In this document: positions 34,801 to 43,800 of the stretch, one piece after another
Position numbering within the stretch: the stretch's first letter is position 1
Layout: each line of letters starts with the position of its first letter
Source of the DNA: Sitta carolinensis
Lineage: Eukaryota > Chordata > Aves > Passeriformes > Sittidae
Direction: 5' to 3'
Assembly: GCA_032173965.1 (NCBI GenBank)
Contig: CM063292.1
Coordinates: 8,501,001-8,565,000 of the forward strand
DNA: 64,000 nt
Made by a program: the position numbers and the translations under genes
The notes under the pieces: generated by a model
Seen by the model: the letters and a program-made list of their open reading frames with translations, nothing else
Told to the model about the DNA's origin: nothing
Database searches by the model: none

Positions 34801-37800
34801 ATGTCCTGGAACAGCATTTCAAAATGCAGTTTCAAATCTTAAAAGTGTTTATAAATACTTTCTGTGCTTAATGTGAAGAAAGGTTTTAATATCTAAATTT
34901 CTTCTTTTGCTTGTAAGGAGGTATAGTCCATACATAATTCAGGATATGCAAACTTGCCTAGGCTCATGTTAACTGAATGTTGTAAAAGCTTAATAACAAA
35001 CAGAACTTTGAGTCATGTTTGCTCTTACAAACTTTTATTTTGTACCAGGATGAAGAGGATGAATACCAGCCAGAGAATGTGACGTTTGCACCTAAAGATG
35101 TAATGCCTGTGGACTTGACTCCAAAAGAGAATGTCCATGGACTTGGCTACAAGGGTTTGGACCCCTCGCAGGCCTTGTTTGGTGCATCTGGCAGAGAACA
35201 CCTGAATCTTTTCACAGGTGGTTCTGAAGAAACAAGCAATTTACTCGGTGAGCTGAGACACAGTAAAGGAAGAAAACTAGGTATTACAGGTCAGGTAAGG
35301 ACATGTTTTAATGTGGTTTATGATTAGTGCTGTAAAATCCATGCAAATTTTGTTTTTTCTTAAGTGAAAAACTCCTAGGTATTGTAGTGCATAGATGAGT
35401 ATTGTTTGAGAGTAGGATTTTTTTAAAACTTATTTTGTAGGTGTGGAAAAATCCTTAGAACTCTCAAATGCCTTGACTTACTGAAACTGTAAAAGACACC
35501 TATAAAAACTACCTGATTCTGAGTAGCTGGATGGAAAAATATTCTGTGTCACTTTGATTAGATAAAGTTAATATTCAGTATGTTTTTTGTTTATGTTTTT
35601 TGTTTATTGTACTTTCAGTAGTGCTGTATTTGTCAGCTAGAGAGGTTTTGTGTTGCTCCAGGTTATTTTTATTTCTTATCTAGAAGCACTGTCATTTTAT
35701 ATTTTCTGGGAATTCTGCTTGTTTAATTTCCCCGTTAACTGACATATTTTTTCCTTTTGAGAACTTAACCTGCTCTTAGTCAGATTGCACATGTTATTTT
35801 GGTGGAACTAGTCTGCAGTCCTTGTTTTGTACACACCAAACTTGCTGTCCCTCCCTGCCAAGGGAGTGCAATGTGTTTGCTTTTATACTCACTGAGGTGT
35901 GGGGGTTTTTCCATCTCAGTTTTTATGGTGAAACTACATTTTTCCCAGTGTATATATATTTGTACTGTAGATTTTTATATAGATGAATAGATACCTATGT
36001 AGATGTGTTCTGATATGTGACCTAAAAGTATTGCACTTTTGAGTTCTCATTTAAAATACATGTTTTAGGCTTTTGGTGTTGGAGCTTTGGAGGAAGAAGA
36101 TGATGATATTTATGCAACTGACACACTGTCAAAATATGATACAGTTCTAAAGGATGAGGAGCCTGGAGATGGCTTGTATGGCTGGACAGCACCAAAACAG
36201 TACAAATCCAAAAAAAGTAAGAACTGGGGCTCTCTTTAAAGAGCAGGTGTAACATGGGGGGAAGAAAAATAAGAAATGTAGTCTCTATATGCCATGTATT
36301 TTAATTTTCAGTCTGATATCTGAAAATTTAACTAGTCCTCTTTCTATATTGAAGTGTTCAATTACAGAAATAATTTCTGGAGTCCTCCACTAATGCCAGT
36401 GTAGGTTAAACCCTCAGTGTGTATTTTGCAAAGGACGATAAGTGCAGCTTTGTGAGATACAGCACTCAGTTCCACTGGGGAAAACAAGTGATTGTAAATC
36501 ACTGTTACAAAACATGACCCAGCACTTAAAAAGAGAACTTTTTTTTAGATTAACTTCTGTATTTCCAGATAATTTTTGTAAATTGTATCTTGGTACCACT
36601 TTTTTTTTCTGCACTGTGTAAGTGCATGAAGTGCTGTTGTAATTTCTGGAGTGTCTGTTCACATTAGCTGTACACATTAATGGCACTGATGGTGTTAGCT
36701 GTGCACAGTCTGCATCACTAAAAGCCATGTTCAGCCTGCAGCAATCATTCTGCTAGCAGTCTGTAGTTGTAGAATACTAATCCAGAATCAGAACCCTTAA
36801 TTTGAAATGAAAGGCGAAGATGAACTACACTTCTGATTCGTAACAGATAGTGACATATGGAAAATATTCAGAAAAAAAAAACATTGCCTAACATGCATGT
36901 TTTAAATACTGACCAGCTCTGTGATCATTTTGCAGGGCCTGAAAGAGAATTTAAATATATAGGCAAAATCCTGGCTGGTTTCTCCTTGGCATCAAAATCA
37001 TCAGCTCCAATCAAGGTAAGCAGATAGCAACATTTTAAGTGTTAATAACATTATTCATCAGGTGACCTGTGTGGACTCTACTGCTTCTCAGTGTTTTCTG
37101 TTCTTAGAAATAAATGTTCTATCAGCAGTAAAAATTGCTGAACAAACAAAATTATAGCACTGGGGGTGTTCAATAGAAACAAAATTTATCAGACTCCTGA
37201 AGGAATTTAAACTTTGCCTGAGTACTGGCTTGGAACAAATGCCTTCCACACTATTCATTGCTGCCTGCCATGAAGTTGGAGGAATGGTTTAGTTTAACTT
37301 AAAAAGAAAGAAAAAACAAACATATTTTGGTTCTAGATCTTTCATATGTAACATTCAGTTTTCTGTAAAAATCAGGCCTCGTGCTTTGTCCACTTTGCTG
37401 TTTTGGTGACAGTTTAATTTCTTAGTCCTGTCTTCAGGTTTCCATAGTTCATGCAGTATATATTTGTGTGAATTAGAATAACAAACAACTGTATGACAGG
37501 CTCCTGTTTCTAAGGAAAGAATATTTGTGTGGTATATAAAATTGCATCATAAAAGGAGCACGGAGATAACCTTTTAAGTAACAGCTTAGATGAAGAACAT
37601 GGGGAAAAGCACTTTGAAAGACATTAAAATGTAATGAACACAGAAATACCAGTAGTCCAATTAATTGATTAAATCATTTAACTTCAGGTTAAAAAAAACA
37701 GTAAGCAATATTAGGAGGTATTTTCTCAAATAAAAGCAGTGCATCCTAAGACTTGTTAATTTTTCTGTCACTTAATGTGCACATTTTCATATTTTTTCAT

Positions 37801-40800
37801 AGTTGTAAATATATTGTCAATATATTTGTATGACAGTGCCACTTCCTGCCTGGGTCTAGAGGAATTGGTAGCTTGTACTATCTGTTTCTACTGCTAAGAT
37901 GTAAATTGAGGAATTCTTAGTTTGAAACCCATTTATAAGTGTTGCAGACAAAGTTGTCTCTCTCTCAGTGGATTTTTTTTGCTGTCCCTTTCCCCCCCAG
38001 GTTTATCCCCCCCTAGCCTGCCACGAAATTACAGACCAGTCCATTACTTCCGCCCTGTGATAGCAGCTGGGAATGAGAACAGGCACTTACAGAAGGCTTT
38101 GGAGGAGTCAGCTGGGAAACTTGAGAGTGCTCCAGCCCCCAGAGCAGGCATGCTTTGAGTGCAGCTCAGAGGAGGGAGCAGCTAGGAGAGGCTGAGCTGA
38201 AAGGTATTCAGGAACATCACAATATCTCAGCTTGTGTTTGTGTGCTTATTTATAAAACAGTGAGAATTTGATCTGGCCTCGAGTGCTTATTTTCTAACGT
38301 AAATATATCAAATCTAGTTACCATAGCTGGTTACCATTTCATCATTCAGTTTCATCTCAGCAGATGAGTTGTTGACATTTTGTCTGTATTTTCATTTACT
38401 TCAACATTTTAAAAACAAAAAGTGTGTGTTGGATTGTGTTTTGTTGGGGAGTGTTGGGTTCTTTTATGAGTACAGTAGGCAGTGATGATTTTCTCTGTAA
38501 AATGATGCTTCTCTGTAATGCATTCAAATATACTAAAAAGATAGTTTGTAACTGTGGCTCACATTTGTATCTACAGTAGTAAAGTTCGTCAAGTTATATG
38601 TAAATATCATAAAAGCTGCAATAGTGGCCAAATCTTTATTTGCCATGTATGTCATTTTATTGCTAATTCCTGCTTGAGAGCATTTTATCTGAATGTCTGT
38701 GGTAGGAATTTTTCCTCTACTAAAGTAGAAGAAATAGTTCTAGTAATTTTTCATTTCTCTTTCTCTTTTACTGTTTTTTTTTTTTCTGCTTTAGGTCCAG
38801 CTCCTTCTATTTTGGAATATCTGTCTGAGAAAGATAGAGAGAGACTCAAAGAAGTGAGGCAAGCATCTGAACAGCAGATGAAGGCAAAAGCAGAGTGTGA
38901 GCAGTCACCAAAGAGCAGATTGCCCTCATTGCCATCAGAAGATGCTGCTCACAAATGGCAAGTGCTGCTCGAGGGGCAGTTAGCAAATGCTGGTTCTAGT
39001 GACTTCAAACCATTTGCAAAAAACCCAGAGAAACAAAAAAGATATGAAAGTTTTGTGAAAAGTCTTAAACAAGGAGAAAAAGGTAAAATATTTCTGGATT
39101 AATATTTTTACTTGCCCCCTTTTTTTTTGTCCAAATCCATTTTATATTCACTATGAGTTCTTTTCCTGAGTTCCACAGCATTTCTCCTTTTACTTCTTTT
39201 CAGGACCAATGTTAGCAGAAATCTTTACTGATACTTAGACTTGTTGATTTCAGGAAAACTGTTCAGTTATTCAGTTGTCAGCAAGTCTTGATTTTAGGCA
39301 TTACATTTCATACTTCTATGATGTAAGAGAAGCTAAGTTCTACTTGATCTTCTGGATTTCCCTTTTTTCATTTGCCAAGGTACTCTTCAGCTTTGGTCAG
39401 TGGAGCAAGCCTCTTCATTTAGTTTGTTTGTCTCTGAGGAATTAAACTGACAGATCTTACAAAGGCAGAAAGATGAGTGGGTAACAGCAGAATCAAGAGA
39501 AAGCCCAGACCCTCTGCCCCAGGGGACGATAAGAGCCCTAAAGTGAATAAAATATTTCACTCTTGTCAAAGCTTCTATTGAATGCCCTTTGGAGACTCAA
39601 ACTTCTGCTGTCAAAAACTTTTGACTGTAAAAACACAGTATACATGCAAAGCTCTTGCTCAAAACCAAAAAACACCCAACCTCCTTCATCTCTTTTCATG
39701 CTGTTTCAGTCTCCTGCCATTTTATTTAGGTTTTTGCTATTAAATGATACTGTGGTCTCTCTTAGATTAAACTAGGTATTTGTGATGCCTTGTGAGTTCT
39801 GCAGTACTGTGGTTTTTCTGTAAGGCATAAAAAGCTGAAATTGATCTAGGGAGTTCATCATCAGCCCATGACTTTAAATTGCCTGAAATAAACTTTAAAA
39901 GAAAGGGTTGAGGGTTTTTTTTCAAATGTTAAAGTACACAGGGGCTGTTGGGAGAGAAATGGGCACAGGAAATTGACAGAGAAAGCATGTATGACGGTAG
40001 AAAACTGGTTTGTTTTTAGTTTGTTTGAGGGATTGTTTTTTAAGCCCTTTTCATTATATAAAATAAAATGAATATTTTCTGGTCAGTAACCACTTCTGGT
40101 TACCACACTGGGACAGACTACTTGAGCTTTGAACCCATTGTTCCTCTGTTCAGGACTGGGATTTTCCCTGGGTAAAACTGAGTATTCTCAATTATGACTG
40201 TAAGTGCCTCCTTAGTCCTAATGATGAAACTGTAGAAATAACTGGAATGGTAAAGGTCTCTTTTAGTGTATTTGCTTGTCTGGTGTTATTTCCTCTTTTG
40301 GGAGAAAAAGTGAACCTGTTGCTGTAAACCTGTGTGCAAATTCTGTATTTCTCAGTGGGCACTTCAGACCAGAAAGCAAGTTACCAAAGCCTAGCCAGGC
40401 TTAAACTCTTTCATTCTAGGCTAGTTATTTGATAAAGCTTTGGGTATACTTTTTGTTTTAATAACCTGTTAAATCCATTAACTATTTTGAACATTCTTTA
40501 AAGGGCAGTGAATGAGGAATCAGTTTTACAAGTAAAATTATTTAAAATACTTAATTTGCTTTTGGCAAAGGCTGGCTGTTGTCCCTGAAAATCAGCCTTC
40601 TAATTTGTTTTAGTATGATGGAGTCAGTTCTCATGAATTGTAAGATAAACAAGGATCATGTTTGCATTCCTTTGTAAACGATCTCACCTGATGGACTTGT
40701 CAAGTGACCAGTGAAGATGGAGAGGTGGGAACTGCTCTGTGCAATCTCTGATCTCTGTCCAGAAACTGAGAGATCCGAGGTCAGCAATAAGCTGGAGAGT

Positions 40801-43800
40801 TCTTTTCTTCTTCTCTGCCTGAACCCCTGTTTGTGCTGCTGTATTCCCTCTGTGGTCACAGTGACATCTGTCATTGTTGCTTTCTTGCAAAACCACCTCC
40901 ATTTATCAGGGATTAAAACTGAGTGACAAGGTTTGCCAGCATTCCCTTGTTCCCTGGGTGCCCGAGGGGCGCTGTGCGCCGCACTAAGCGCTGCCCTCTC
41001 CCGCAGGGGCTGCCCTGGAGCGGTTCCTGGACCCGGCGCTGCCGGCCTGGGAGCGGGGCCGGGAGCGGGACGAGTTCTGCCGGGCCGCCGCCTTCTACCG
41101 CGCCTCCAGCTCGGCGCTGGCCGCGCGCTTCACCCGCGCCAGGCACGAGGAGGATGTGGACCAAGTGGAGGTGCCTCGAGACCAAGAGGTGAGTGCTGCC
41201 TGCAGCCCTGAACCTGTTGGAGCTGCAGCTCTTGCCTTAGCCCGGAATTTCTCTTTATTTTAAACTCTTATGGAGATCTGTCACTAGTTTGTTGCCCTTG
41301 TGTTTAGCGGCCTTTGCAAACGCTCGGTGCATACACAGTAGTGATTTGTTAAACAGCACTTCAGTATGGGATTTATTCATAAATCCTGCAACACTGCAGT
41401 AAGAGTAGTGATGTGTTAAACATCACTTAGTGTTGGATTTATTCATAAGTCCTGCAACAGTGGAGTAAGAGTAGTGATGTGTTAAACATCACTTAGTGTT
41501 GGATTTATTCATAAATCCTGCAACAGTGGAGTAAGAGTAGTGATTTGTTAAACAGCACTTCAGTACTGGATTTGTTCATAAATCCTACAACAGTGCAGTA
41601 AGTTGTTACTTATTTATCAGCTATAGATGTTTGACTTTTTCAGAATGATATTGATGATAAGGAAACAGCTGTGAAGATGAAGATGTTTGGCAAACTCACC
41701 AGAGACACGTTTGAGTGGCATCCAGATAAGCTGCTGTGTAAAAGATTTAATGTTCGTGATCCGTACCCTGAGTAAGATATTTCAGACTTATATTTTTAAA
41801 GCTTTTTATAAATTCTGAGTTCTTCATTTGCTCGTGAAAAATCTGGCTTGATGTTTTCTTGTGTCATAAGGCAATACAGAACTGCCCGAAGTTTTTATTT
41901 GTGTCAGGAAATATGGTGACCTTTGATAAAACAGCATGTGTTTGAAGGACTACTGGTGGGGTTCAGCTTGTTGTAGCTAATTTGAGGACTTTTCTGTGTT
42001 GCAAACAATAATCAGCAAACAATTTTATTTCCCTCTAGTTCTTCTGTAGTGGGTTTACCAAAAGTGAAACGAGACAAGTATTCTGTTTTCAATTTTTTAA
42101 CTGTGTCTGAGCCCACCACATCTGTAACTCCAGCAGCAAACGAAAAGATCCAAGAGAGTAACAGTCTCAACAGTAAGTTTGTTGTTATTTTATTAATTTA
42201 GCTATACTTGAATTCATAGTACATAAAAGGCATCTTTTTCATTGAGAACCTAGCCACATGATGTTTTTTTCATTAAAAAAACACAAACAAAGGAACTGAA
42301 AATAAAAATTCAGTGACATAAAAACTGAAGTTAGTGATAAAAAGCTAATTTCTTTTACCTAAAAGACATTTATAGGTCAAGTATTCATTAGAAGGATTTA
42401 AAAAATGTCATACTGAAGAGGCAGAGTAATTTAAAATCAAGTAGGCCATGGAATGCAGAACAATTTGGCGTGCAGGTGATTGGAATGTTGTGGATGTTTT
42501 AGAACCAAGGAAATCTTCACGGTGGGATGTGTCAGATAAAGAGAAGGAGAAGAAAGATTCTCTCAGTGAATTCATCAGTCTTGCCAGATCAAAAGCTGAT
42601 GTTCAGCAGCAGCCACCAGTGCCAGCAACAGAAGGATGTGGAGCTGGGACACCTGAAACTCTCTCCACTGAGGTGAGTTTGCAGCAGGGCTTGAACTTAA
42701 AGGGAGTAGCTGTAAAGCTCCACAGCCCAGAAATAAGAGGGGCTAATACATGAATTGTTCTAATACAGGTCAGTTTGCACAAGAGCCAACTCAGGAGGAG
42801 CAGAGGCATGAGATGGCACTTGGAAGAATTTTGAGGTTATAACTCTGGGATGGAAGATGTTTGCAGCTTACCTCTGATTATGCTTGAAGTAGAGCTTAAG
42901 AGAAGAAAAAGTGTAGCTCGTAGTCTGGGAACTAAATTCAGTAACTTTAGCACCACTCTCACAGGCACAGAATACATTTATTTCTCCTTTCCATAGAAGA
43001 GAGTGCATATTTTGAGGAGAAAAGTGATATTTTGCTTACATTTAATATTATATAATCTGAATTAATGAATTAGAATTTATAATATCTGGGGATCTCTTTT
43101 TACAAACTCTTCTAGGACTCTGGCTTAGTTCCTCAGTGTTTCAGAGCTTTACTGTGTGTGGCTGTTTATTTCACAGCTGTTGTGCCATCCAGATGTTTTG
43201 TAAATACCTGTCAGCATGCTCAAAGTTAGTCCTTATCAGAGGGAGCTTGTTAGTTTCTTCAGTGTTTAAATACAGTTTCTGGTGCTATTTAGCAGGGAGC
43301 TGATGAAGATAAGAACCAGGAGGAAGAAAGCAGACGACCACCCATGGACTTATTTAAGGCCATCTTTGTGAGCTCCTCAGATGAAAAATCCTCTTCCTCT
43401 GAAGAAGAGAGTGATGAAGAACAGCAGCCAACTACTTCAGAAAGAGAGGCAGAAACCACCAAGCAAGCTGATGTGCCAGACAGTTCTTCCTCTAATTTAC
43501 AAGGTAGTACTTCATGGATGTTCATTTTTATGCAGCATAAAATAAATGCCTTGCCAAAGTTTCATTTTTGAGTCACACATCCTTGGACTGTGTGGACAAT
43601 GCAGATCATCTGAGATTGTGTGTGTGCAAAAATGTTACAGTGTTACCAGTGTTACCAGAATTGCCATGTACCTTGGTGTAGATTTTACAAGCAAACTGCT
43701 GGTAAAAAACATCTAGTGTAAGAACATCCTTAAAATGAAAATACTTTGTTCACTTACTGTCACAGTTGGTTCTATTAACGTTTAATCTTTAGTGTTTATG

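Noticed and set aside
38011..38020. Alternative acceptor CCCCTAG|CCTG to explain the GPATCH1 exon 10 shift
   Set aside because: Starting at CCT in phase 0 does not give the conserved LPRNYRP frame, and it would not cure the second shift near 38140.
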